Part shown: positions 25,251 through 32,673 of the stretch, one piece after another
Layout of the letters: each line of letters starts with the position of its first letter
Numbering within the stretch: the stretch's first letter is position 1
Source: DASQBT01 sp049578545
GTDB lineage: Bacteria; Pseudomonadota; Gammaproteobacteria; Burkholderiales; Thiobacillaceae
Direction: 5' to 3'
DNA: 52,543 nt
Assembly: GCA_049578545.1 (NCBI GenBank)
Contig: JBAUMF010000124.1
Coordinates: 1 to 52,543, forward strand
The notes under the pieces: model-generated
Told to the model about the DNA's origin: nothing
What the model saw: only the letters and a program-made list of their open reading frames with translations
Database searches by the model: none
Program-made: the position numbers and the translations under genes

Positions 25251-28010
25251 ATGCATCTCTCCCGTCGCGAATTCATGAAATCCGCCGTTGCTGCCTCAAC
25301 TGCCGCCACGGTAGGTCTGCCATTGACCAAACTAGCTGAAGCCGCCGCAGCCGAGCTTGAAAAAGACTGGAAATGGGACAAAGGTGTATGTCGTTTCTGT
25401 GGAACCGGCTGCGGCATTCTGTATGCAACCAAGAACAACCGCATTGTCGCCACCAAGGGCGACCCCGATGCACCGGTGAATAGAGGGCTCAACTGCGTCA
25501 AGGGCTACTTCAATGGCAAAATCATTTATGGCCTGGACCGTTTGACCCAGCCGCTGATGCGGATGAAGGACGGCAAGTTCGACAAGAAAGCTCAATTTGT
25601 CCCGGTAACCTGGGACCAGGCCATGGACGAAATGGAGCGCCAGTTCCGCCGTGCCTACAAGGAAAAAGGGCCCACCGGCGTCGCGATTTTCGGTTCCGGC
25701 CAATACACCGTTCAGGAAGGCTATGTGGCGGCCAAGCTGTTGAAGGCCGGGTTCCGTTCCAACAACCTGGACCCCAATGCTCGGCATTGCATGGCCTCTG
25801 CGGTGGCCGCCTTCATGCAAACGTTTGGCATCGATGAGCCGGCAGGCAATTACGATGACATCGAGGCCACCGACACCATTGTGCTATGGGGCGCCAACAT
25901 GGCGGAGATGCATCCCATTCTGTGGTCGCGTATCGCCGACCGCCGGCTCTCCAACAAGAATACCCGGCTGGTAAACCTGACCACCTATCACAACATGTGT
26001 TCGGAACTTGCCGACCTTGAAATCATCTTCAAACCTTCGACCGATCTCGCCATCCAGAACTACCTTATCCGCGAAATTCTGGCGCGTGACGCCGTGAACT
26101 GGGATTTCGTCAACAAGCATTGTGTGTTCGCCACTGGCCCCTATGACATTGGCTATGGCTTCCGGCCGAAGAACGCGGACAAGTATGCATCTGCCGCGGA
26201 AAAGGACATTGTGGCCAACGAGCAGGAGCGCACCCTGGATGAGTATGAGGCGATTGCCCAGCGGCGCACGCCGGGGGAAAAGGTCAAGCAGACCAATACC
26301 GGGTCGGCAGGCAAGCACTGGATGATATCCCTTGAAGATTTCAAGAAAGGGGTGGAGCCCTATACGCTGGACTTCGTCACCCAGGTGGCGAAGGGCGATG
26401 CGGATGAGTCGGATGAAAGCTTCAAGAACAAGCTCAAGCAGCTGGCGGATCTTTACTGCGACAAGAACCGCAAGGCGGTGTCGTATTGGACCATGGGATT
26501 CAACCAGCACCAGCGCGGTACCTGGGTTAACGAGCAGACGTATGCCATCCATCTGCTGCTGGGCAAGCAGGCGCAGCCGGGCAACGGCGCCTTCTCGCTG
26601 ACTGGCCAGCCGTCCGCCTGCGGCACCGCACGCGAAGTGGGCACCTTTTCCCATCGTCTGCCTGCGGATATGGTGGTCAACAACAAAAAGCACCGCGACA
26701 TCAGCGAAAAAATCTGGGGACTGCCGCCCAACACGATCAACCCTGTGGTGGGTTCCCACTTCGTCAAGATCATGCGTGACCTGGAAGATGGCACAGTCAA
26801 GTTCGCCTGGACCCAGGTCAACAATCCGTGGCAGAACACTGCCAATGCGCTGCACTGGCTCAAGGCGGCGCGCGACATGGACAACTTCATTGTGGTCGCC
26901 GAAGTCTACCCCAGCATTTCTGCCAAAGTGGCTGATCTTATCCTGCCCGCTTCCATGATCTCGGAAAAATGGGGCGCCTACGGCAATGCGGAGCGTCGCA
27001 CCCAGCATTGGCGCCAACAGGTTCCGCCGCCCGGGAATGCACGCTCCGATGTGTGGATGATGCTGGAGTTCTCCAAGCGCTTCAAGTTGAAGGATGTCTG
27101 GGGCGAGCAGCCAGTTCCCGGTCTCAAGGTGGAGGGTTTCCCTGAAGGCAAACTGCCGGATGTGCTGGCCGAGGCGACAAAGATGGGTTACGGCCCCGAG
27201 TCCACGCTGTACGAGGTTCTGTTCGCCACACCTGAGAACAGGAAAGTCGCCTGGCCGGATGCCGTGGCCAAGGGTCATGACAATCAGACCTCCACCCTGC
27301 TCGGGGATGGCTGGTTCCCGGAAAAGGCCCTGTTCGAGGAATATCGCCAATTCGGTACCGGCCACGCCCATGATCTGGCGCCATTCGATGTTTACCACCG
27401 GGATGATGTACGCGGCCTGAGGTGGCCCGTGGTGGAAAAGGATGGCCACTGGGTGGAAACCAAATGGCGTTTCAATGAAGAGTACGACCCTTACGTCACG
27501 AAAGGCAGCGGCATCGAATTTTATGGTGGTGCTGACAAGTCCATACCAAGCGGCAACCTGGATGCGGTCACGGATGCCACGCCCCAGTCACTGGCAGGCA
27601 AGGCCAAGATCTTTTTCCGTCCTTACGCTTCTCCCGTCGAACAACCCGACGCCAACTATGACCTCTGGCTGTGCACCGGCCGGGTACTCGAACAATGGCA
27701 CTCCGGCACCATGACCCAGCGCGTCCCGGAATTGCATCGTGCCTTTCCGGACGCCGTACTGTGGATCCATCCAGGTGATGCAGACAAACGCGGTCTCAGG
27801 CGCAATGACCTGGTCTGGGTGGAGTCGCGCCGCGGCAAGGTCAGGGTCCGCGTCGAAACAGGTGGCCGCAATATCATGCCCAAGGGCATGGTATTTGTCC
27901 CCTGGTTCGACGAGCGCGTGTTCATCAACAAATTGACGCTGGATGCGACCTGCCCGATTTCGAAGGAGAACGACTACAAGAAGTGCGCGGTGAAGGTTTA
28001 CAAGGCCTGA
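25251..28010 (+). CDS. napA: Periplasmic nitrate reductase catalytic subunit, long form
   Basis: 919 aa molybdopterin enzyme reducing nitrate to nitrite in the periplasm. It has a Tat signal (SRREFMKSAVAA), [4Fe-4S] ligands Cys47, Cys50, Cys54 and Cys82, and a likely molybdenum ligand Cys180 (ARHCMASAV). Typical NapA of alpha- and gammaproteobacteria is ~830 aa; the ~90 extra residues make this resemble the longer epsilonproteobacterial type (about 920-950 aa). Extra sequence is visible around residues 320-410 and 600-760. Ribosome site AAAGGAGA precedes ATG. Downstream is a hairpin-rich gap before napB. No napC or napGH follows, so the quinol link is not local. Confidence 0.96.
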   Translation: MHLSRREFMKSAVAASTAATVGLPLTKLAEAAAAELEKDWKWDKGVCRFCGTGCGILYATKNNRIVATKGDPDAPVNRGLNCVKGYFNGKIIYGLDRLTQPLMRMKDGKFDKKAQFVPVTWDQAMDEMERQFRRAYKEKGPTGVAIFGSGQYTVQEGYVAAKLLKAGFRSNNLDPNARHCMASAVAAFMQTFGIDEPAGNYDDIEATDTIVLWGANMAEMHPILWSRIADRRLSNKNTRLVNLTTYHNMCSELADLEIIFKPSTDLAIQNYLIREILARDAVNWDFVNKHCVFATGPYDIGYGFRPKNADKYASAAEKDIVANEQERTLDEYEAIAQRRTPGEKVKQTNTGSAGKHWMISLEDFKKGVEPYTLDFVTQVAKGDADESDESFKNKLKQLADLYCDKNRKAVSYWTMGFNQHQRGTWVNEQTYAIHLLLGKQAQPGNGAFSLTGQPSACGTAREVGTFSHRLPADMVVNNKKHRDISEKIWGLPPNTINPVVGSHFVKIMRDLEDGTVKFAWTQVNNPWQNTANALHWLKAARDMDNFIVVAEVYPSISAKVADLILPASMISEKWGAYGNAERRTQHWRQQVPPPGNARSDVWMMLEFSKRFKLKDVWGEQPVPGLKVEGFPEGKLPDVLAEATKMGYGPESTLYEVLFATPENRKVAWPDAVAKGHDNQTSTLLGDGWFPEKALFEEYRQFGTGHAHDLAPFDVYHRDDVRGLRWPVVEKDGHWVETKWRFNEEYDPYVTKGSGIEFYGGADKSIPSGNLDAVTDATPQSLAGKAKIFFRPYASPVEQPDANYDLWLCTGRVLEQWHSGTMTQRVPELHRAFPDAVLWIHPGDADKRGLRRNDLVWVESRRGKVRVRVETGGRNIMPKGMVFVPWFDERVFINKLTLDATCPISKENDYKKCAVKVYKA

Positions 28011-28017
28011 TCGCCAC

Positions 28018-28161
28018 GTGCTGAATTTAGAACCCGCCGCCGAAGGTGGCGGGATCGGTTTTGGCGAATGCAGCAGTTGCGCCTGCTGCATTGCCGTCTG
28101 TGTGGAACATGGCCTGAACTACGGTGTTCATCATTCCCCATTCATGAGGAGAAAGACATGA
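28018..28161 (+). CDS. Candidate 47-aa cysteine-rich (4Fe-4S-like) mini-protein
   Basis: A GTG-started frame beginning seven bases after the napA stop and ending as an ATGA overlap with the napB start. The protein has Cys18, Cys21, Cys24 and Cys28 in the exact C-x2-C-x2-C-x3-C spacing of a ferredoxin [4Fe-4S] loop, plus Cys23, in ECSSCACCIAVCVEHG. There is no signal peptide and the ribosome site is weak (AAGG at 28002). It could be a real accessory protein, or the C-terminal remnant of a NapF/NapG-like ferredoxin. The in-frame position, coupling to napB and coding-like codons favour translation. I do not recognise a family. Confidence 0.45.
   Translation: MLNLEPAAEGGGIGFGECSSCACCIAVCVEHGLNYGVHHSPFMRRKT
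28033..28095 (+). promoter_or_regulatory. Two strong RNA hairpins between napA and napB
   Basis: First stem: CCCGCCGCC (28033-28041) pairs with GGTGGCGGG (28045-28053) around a GAA loop, with one G-U pair. Second stem: AATGCAGCAG (28067-28076) pairs perfectly with CTGCTGCATT (28083-28092) around TTGCGC, extended by GGC/GCC at 63-65 and 93-95. No continuous uridine run follows, so they look like processing, stability or attenuation elements that tune NapA:NapB levels. They coincide with the cysteine-rich frame. Confidence 0.6.
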
Positions 28162-28616
28162 AGAAACATTGGACTGTCACAATCGTGTTGGCATTGCTGG
28201 GCGGGACAACCACCCTTTACGCAGGTTCGCCTACGATACACGACGACAGCATGGGTCTGAGCAAAACCAGTGTGTTTGACAACCCTGCCCCCCCGGTCTT
28301 TGCCTATAGCGACAAGGCGCCAAACAAAAGCGGGGTGCTGCCCCGCGCCTATCCGGGTGCGCCGCCACAAATCCCCCATTCGATCGATGGATTCGTCCCG
28401 ATCAAGGCAGACGAAAATTCATGCCTTGACTGCCACGACAAACCCGCCCTGATGGGGAAGAAAATCAAGGGAATGGCCACTGCCATGCCGGCTTCCCATT
28501 ACACCAACGTCGATGGCAAATGGCAGCGCAACAACAATCGATACGTCTGTACGCAGTGCCATGTGCCACAGGCCAATGTCAAGGAACTGGTTGGCAACAG
28601 CTTCAAAACACAATAG
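28158..28616 (+). CDS. napB: Periplasmic nitrate reductase diheme cytochrome c subunit
   Basis: 152 aa from ATG 28158, ribosome site GAGGAGAAAG. A signal peptide ends near residue 22 (TLYAG). Two haem c motifs are present, CLDCH (89-93) and CTQCH (131-135), with likely distal ligands His74 (IPHSI) and His114 (ASHY), as in NapB. It accepts electrons and passes them to NapA. It is the last gene of the module; dat on the opposite strand follows 31 bases later, with no obvious terminator between. Confidence 0.96.
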   Translation: MKKHWTVTIVLALLGGTTTLYAGSPTIHDDSMGLSKTSVFDNPAPPVFAYSDKAPNKSGVLPRAYPGAPPQIPHSIDGFVPIKADENSCLDCHDKPALMGKKIKGMATAMPASHYTNVDGKWQRNNNRYVCTQCHVPQANVKELVGNSFKTQ

Positions 28617-28647
28617 CCCGCAACAATTCTGGCATGCAGCGGTTTTA

Positions 28648-29496
28648 TCAGCTGGCCTGCGTCAACCTCTGCTTGAATGACTGATACAGGACATACATGC
28701 GACGATAGACCGGGCCAGGAATTCCCTGTCCAACATTTTCGCCATCAAGCATGACTATCGCCTGAACTTCCCGGCTGGAGGAAGTCAGCCAGAGTTCATC
28801 TGCCGCCCGCACTTCCGCTTCTCCAATATCCCTGACCTGAGTGGCCATGCCATTTTCGGCCGCAAGTTCCAGCACCACGTCATAGGTGATACCGGGCAAC
28901 ATTCGATGATCCTTGATCGGTGCGAGGATCACGTCATTCTTCACCACAAAGATATTGGAAGCCGCACCCTCAGTGAGCGCACCATCGCGAAACATGACAG
29001 TCTCGACGCAGCCCTGCTCCACTGCGGCCTGCCGCCCGAGCACGTTGGGCAGCAGATTGAGCGTTTTCAGATCGCATCGACCCCAGCGGATGTCGCTGCC
29101 TGTGATTGCGTGAACGCCGGTTTCAATCAGCTCGCGCGGCGGCTCCAGAAGGGGATTTGCCATCATGAAAACGGTAGGCGCCACCCCTTTTGGAAAGGCA
29201 TGGTCACGTGGCGCGACGCCGCGGGTAATCTGCATGTAGATTGATTGATTGTCGTAAGACTGGGCAGCAATCAGCGTCTCAATCATCTGAATCCATTCGG
29301 CATTGGGGTGCGGATTTTGCAGCCGGATGCCGTCAAGGCTGTGCCGCAAGCGACGCAGATGCTCTTCCATGCGGAAGGCTTTGCGCCCATAAACGGGAAT
29401 GAGTTCATACACCCCGTCGCCAAACACAAACCCGCGGTCCAGAACCGGGATACGGGCTTCGTCCAAAGGCAGCCACTGGCCGTTAAGGTAGATCAC
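28648..29496 (-). CDS. dat: D-amino acid aminotransferase (class IV PLP)
   Basis: 282 aa. Class-IV fold-type aminotransferase: DRGFVFGDGVYELIPVYGRKAFRMEEHL, Lys in CDLKTLNLLPNVLGRQ (PLP Schiff base), and LTEGAASNIFVV. It likely interconverts D-Ala and D-Glu for peptidoglycan, which fits its place between dac and the lip genes. Branched-chain aminotransferase or ADC lyase are alternatives, but the conserved neighbourhood favours Dat. The start overlaps the dac stop (ATGA). Confidence 0.92.
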   Translation of the reverse strand: MIYLNGQWLPLDEARIPVLDRGFVFGDGVYELIPVYGRKAFRMEEHLRRLRHSLDGIRLQNPHPNAEWIQMIETLIAAQSYDNQSIYMQITRGVAPRDHAFPKGVAPTVFMMANPLLEPPRELIETGVHAITGSDIRWGRCDLKTLNLLPNVLGRQAAVEQGCVETVMFRDGALTEGAASNIFVVKNDVILAPIKDHRMLPGITYDVVLELAAENGMATQVRDIGEAEVRAADELWLTSSSREVQAIVMLDGENVGQGIPGPVYRRMYVLYQSFKQRLTQAS

Positions 29497-30626
29497 TTGA
29501 ACAGGTCCATGACAAAAAGCTTCAGGTTATCCCACCCTCTGCCCAATATTCCCGCAACGCTCACATTGTCCAGGGCCGACAGGGGGAATTCACCGACGAA
29601 CTTGCCGCCCGCCCAGATTCGCAGCGTCCCCACCGCCTGGCCGAGATGGATTGGTGCCAGAACTGGCTGCTTGGTAATCACCTCGGCCTGTATCCTGTTG
29701 GCGGTACCGCGCGGCAACGTCAGATAGAACGCCTGGGGGAATCCCAGGCGCAACAGATTGCGACTGCCCCGGTAAACGGGGATCGCTTTCACTGTCTGGT
29801 TGGCCTGATAGAGCTTGACCGTATCGAAATACTGAAAGCCATAGTTCAGGAGCTTCTGACTTTCGATGGTGCGCGCCTGATCGGAACCTGTGCCTGTGAC
29901 CACCGATATCAGGCGCCGATCGCCGCGGCTGGCAGACGCGACCAAGCAATATCCCGCACTCTCGGTGTGCCCTGTTTTTACGCCATCCACGTTGGGGTCA
30001 AGCCAGAGCAAGCGATTCCGATTGGGCTGGGTAATGCCGTTATAGGTAAATTCCTTTTGCGAATAGTATTTCCGGTAAGCCTCCGGAAAATCCCGAATCA
30101 ATACATTTGTCAGCTTTGCTAGATCGAGCGCACTGCTGAAATGATTTGCAGCTGGAAGACCCGTGGCATTTTCAAAGTGCGTCGAGGTCAGGCCGATTTT
30201 GGCGGCCAGATTGTTCATTTGGGCGACAAAATTTTCCTCTGTTCCGCCCACTCCTTCCGCCAGAGTGAGCGTTGCATCATTGCCGGATTGAACGATCATG
30301 CCGCGTATCAGGTCTTCCACCTTCGCCGGTTTGCCCTGGGGCAGGAACATACGCGAACCTTCGGAATGAAAGGCCTTATCGGATGGCGTCAACGCTTCAT
30401 CCAGCTTCAACTTGCCTTCCTTGAGCGCAGAAAAAACAAGATACGCAGTCATCAATTTGGTCAGTGACGCGGGCTCGATCTTCCCGTCTTCCCTGCTCCC
30501 GGCCAGTTTCGCGCCGTTCGCCGCATCGATAAGGACATACGTCCTGGCTGCAATTTGCGGCGGCGGGGGAACGTCAATCGCATTGGATGAGCAAGAAACG
30601 AACAGCAAAAGCCATACGAGTTTCAT
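29493..30626 (-). CDS. dacC: D-alanyl-D-alanine carboxypeptidase (PBP5/6 type)
   Basis: 377 aa when started at the ATG before MKLVWLLLFVSC; a longer frame begins at 30677 but puts a charged tail before the signal peptide. Serine-transferase motifs: Ser54-x-x-Lys57 (ASLTKLM), Ser114-Gly-Asn (QSGND) and KTG in GVKTGHTESAG. A C-terminal beta domain and amphipathic anchor (GRGWDNLKLFVMDLF) attach it to the inner membrane. It trims peptidoglycan pentapeptides. A 107-base gap separates it from rlpA. Confidence 0.95.
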   Translation of the reverse strand: MKLVWLLLFVSCSSNAIDVPPPPQIAARTYVLIDAANGAKLAGSREDGKIEPASLTKLMTAYLVFSALKEGKLKLDEALTPSDKAFHSEGSRMFLPQGKPAKVEDLIRGMIVQSGNDATLTLAEGVGGTEENFVAQMNNLAAKIGLTSTHFENATGLPAANHFSSALDLAKLTNVLIRDFPEAYRKYYSQKEFTYNGITQPNRNRLLWLDPNVDGVKTGHTESAGYCLVASASRGDRRLISVVTGTGSDQARTIESQKLLNYGFQYFDTVKLYQANQTVKAIPVYRGSRNLLRLGFPQAFYLTLPRGTANRIQAEVITKQPVLAPIHLGQAVGTLRIWAGGKFVGEFPLSALDNVSVAGILGRGWDNLKLFVMDLFK

Positions 30627-30733
30627 GGGTGATCGCGCACGAAGCAGGTGTGATTTGGTGTTGGCGGTCATGTGCATAAAGCCATCCTACAGATACGGTT
30701 TCCCGTCTGAACAGGCTCGAGATCAATCAACAT

Positions 30734-31570
30734 TTATCGAAATACTTTCACCGGGTTGATATGCAGCGCATCCCTCACCCGATCGACCAGTGTGTCGGCC
30801 TCATCTTCACCGGCAAGCGGCCCCAGGCTTACCCGGTGCAAGCCATCTGAAAACACGATATGCCCCTTGTCAGGATCAAACCCAATGTTTATTTTGGCAT
30901 GATCGAGCATGATCTGCGCATTGTCGAGCCTGCTGAAGGCACCCAGCTGAATGTAAATACCGCCCGGCATTGGGTTGCCTGCAACATCGTCCCTGTCCGG
31001 ATCAATACTTTCCACGCGCACTCTGCCCTGCCCATGACCCACTATTCCCAGTTTGTAAGCCGCCGTGTAAGAAAGGTCGATGACCCGGCTGCTGTGGAAG
31101 GGTCCCCGGTCATTGATACGCACAACGACTGATTTTCCAGACGACAATGCCGTTACCCGCGCATAGCTGGGAATGGGCAGCGTCGGGTGAGCGGCCGTCA
31201 TGGCATACATATCGTAAGGTTCACCCGATGATGTTCGCTTTCCATTGAATTTTCGCCCATACCACGAAGCAACCCCTTCCTGAACAAAAGGCTTCAACTG
31301 AGTGTCCGGCACATAGGTCTGCCCCAATGCCACATAGATTCTGTTTGCAACTGGATCAAGTTGTTCCTTTTTTGGCACCGCATCCGGGATACCGTCCAGA
31401 TTGGGCGGAGGATTCTCCCCCGGGCCATCATCCTGATAATAGCCGCCAGGCCTGGCAGGCAGGACCTGCCCCACCACCGTTCCAGCGGAGGAAGTTGTGT
31501 GAGATGCAGGCGGAAGCGCTGAGCACGCAGACAAAACCAGGAGTGGGACGAGAGGAATAATCGACTTCAT
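30734..31570 (-). CDS. rlpA: RlpA-like septal lytic transglycosylase lipoprotein
   Basis: 278 aa. The signal peptide ends in lipobox LSAC with Cys16. The double-psi beta-barrel region is QEGVASWYGRKFNGKRTSSGEPYD through VVRINDRGPFHSSRVIDLS, carrying the conserved Asp-Arg-Gly and the Tyr/His positions of RlpA. A C-terminal SPOR domain (YIQLGAFSRLDNAQ to the end) binds denuded septal glycan. It acts at the outer membrane and divisome. ATG overlaps the rodA stop (ATGA). Confidence 0.95.
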   Translation of the reverse strand: MKSIIPLVPLLVLSACSALPPASHTTSSAGTVVGQVLPARPGGYYQDDGPGENPPPNLDGIPDAVPKKEQLDPVANRIYVALGQTYVPDTQLKPFVQEGVASWYGRKFNGKRTSSGEPYDMYAMTAAHPTLPIPSYARVTALSSGKSVVVRINDRGPFHSSRVIDLSYTAAYKLGIVGHGQGRVRVESIDPDRDDVAGNPMPGGIYIQLGAFSRLDNAQIMLDHAKINIGFDPDKGHIVFSDGLHRVSLGPLAGEDEADTLVDRVRDALHINPVKVFR

Positions 31571-32673
31571 GTTTTTAGCAGCTTACGGTGGGTGGCCACG
31601 CTCATCAGAATGCCAAAGCCGATCATCAGCGTGACCATGGCAGTTCCACCATAGCTCATGAGTGGAAGAGGCACACCGACCACGGGCACGATGCCCGATA
31701 CCATCCCCATATTGACAAATACATAGGTGAAAAGATTCAGACTGATTGTAGCTGCCATCAGACGTGAAAAGAGTGTCGCCCCACGGGAAGCAATCAGCAA
31801 CCCACGTGCCACAATGCCCAGATACAGCGATACAAGGAGAATGGCGCCCAGCATGCCGAATTCTTCACCGAAGACCGCAAACACAAAATCGGTGGTTCGC
31901 TCGGGAATGAAATCCAATCGTGACTGTGTACCCTCCATCCACCCCTTGCCCAGAAACCCGCCTGAACCAATTGCAATCGTGGACTGGATGATGTGATATC
32001 CGGCGCCCAATGGATCAGATGTTGGATCAAACAGGGTCAGAACGCGCTGTCTCTGGTAGTCATGCATCATGTTCCAGGCTACAGGCATGAAAGCACCAAT
32101 GGCGGCTGCCGATCCGGCGATAATCTTCCAGGACAGGCCGGCGAAGAACAGCAGATAGAATCCGGAAGCGACTATTAGCATCGCTGTGCCCAAATCCGGC
32201 TGGTGCAGAATCAGCAGCAGGGGAATGACCACTAGCAGCGCGGCAACCAGAAAATCCCGGTGCCGCAAAATACCTTCCCGCCGCTGAAAGTACCACGCCA
32301 GCATCAACGGAAGCGCAATTTTCAGCAACTCGGAAGGCTGGATGGCGCCTATGCCCAGGTTCAACCATCGACGTGAACCGTTGCGCACTTCACCAAATAT
32401 CGCGACTCCAATCAGCAACACTATGCCGGTTGCGTAAAGCGGCGGCCCGAGTTTGGAAAGAATATGTGGCGGAATGTTGGCTACCAGCAGTAGCACCGTC
32501 AACCCCGCAAGAATATTGGTCAAGTGCCCCATCAATCGATCCACACTCTGGCCGGATGCACTGTAGACAACTGCCGTACTGACCATAAGCAGGATGATGA
32601 TCTGTGCCAGAAGAACGCCATCAAGATGCCTCAGCACCTTGCGGACCCTGTATCTAATCACCTGCCGATTCAT
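31567..32673 (-). CDS. rodA: Rod shape-determining SEDS glycosyltransferase RodA
   Basis: 368 aa with about ten membrane segments. SEDS-family features: INRR-type loop NGSRRWLNLGIGAIQPSELLKIA, QPDLGTAMLIVASG, and PERTTDFVFAVFGEEFG. It polymerises lipid II during elongation with PBP2, encoded immediately upstream with a 20-base overlap. Confidence 0.97.
   Translation of the reverse strand: MNRQVIRYRVRKVLRHLDGVLLAQIIILLMVSTAVVYSASGQSVDRLMGHLTNILAGLTVLLLVANIPPHILSKLGPPLYATGIVLLIGVAIFGEVRNGSRRWLNLGIGAIQPSELLKIALPLMLAWYFQRREGILRHRDFLVAALLVVIPLLLILHQPDLGTAMLIVASGFYLLFFAGLSWKIIAGSAAAIGAFMPVAWNMMHDYQRQRVLTLFDPTSDPLGAGYHIIQSTIAIGSGGFLGKGWMEGTQSRLDFIPERTTDFVFAVFGEEFGMLGAILLVSLYLGIVARGLLIASRGATLFSRLMAATISLNLFTYVFVNMGMVSGIVPVVGVPLPLMSYGGTAMVTLMIGFGILMSVATHRKLLKT

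Noticed and set aside
25884..27449. 521-codon open frame antisense to napA
   Set aside because: It mirrors a strongly supported molybdopterin enzyme; the translation is His/Arg/Gly-rich without any family pattern. It is a shadow of GC-rich codon use.
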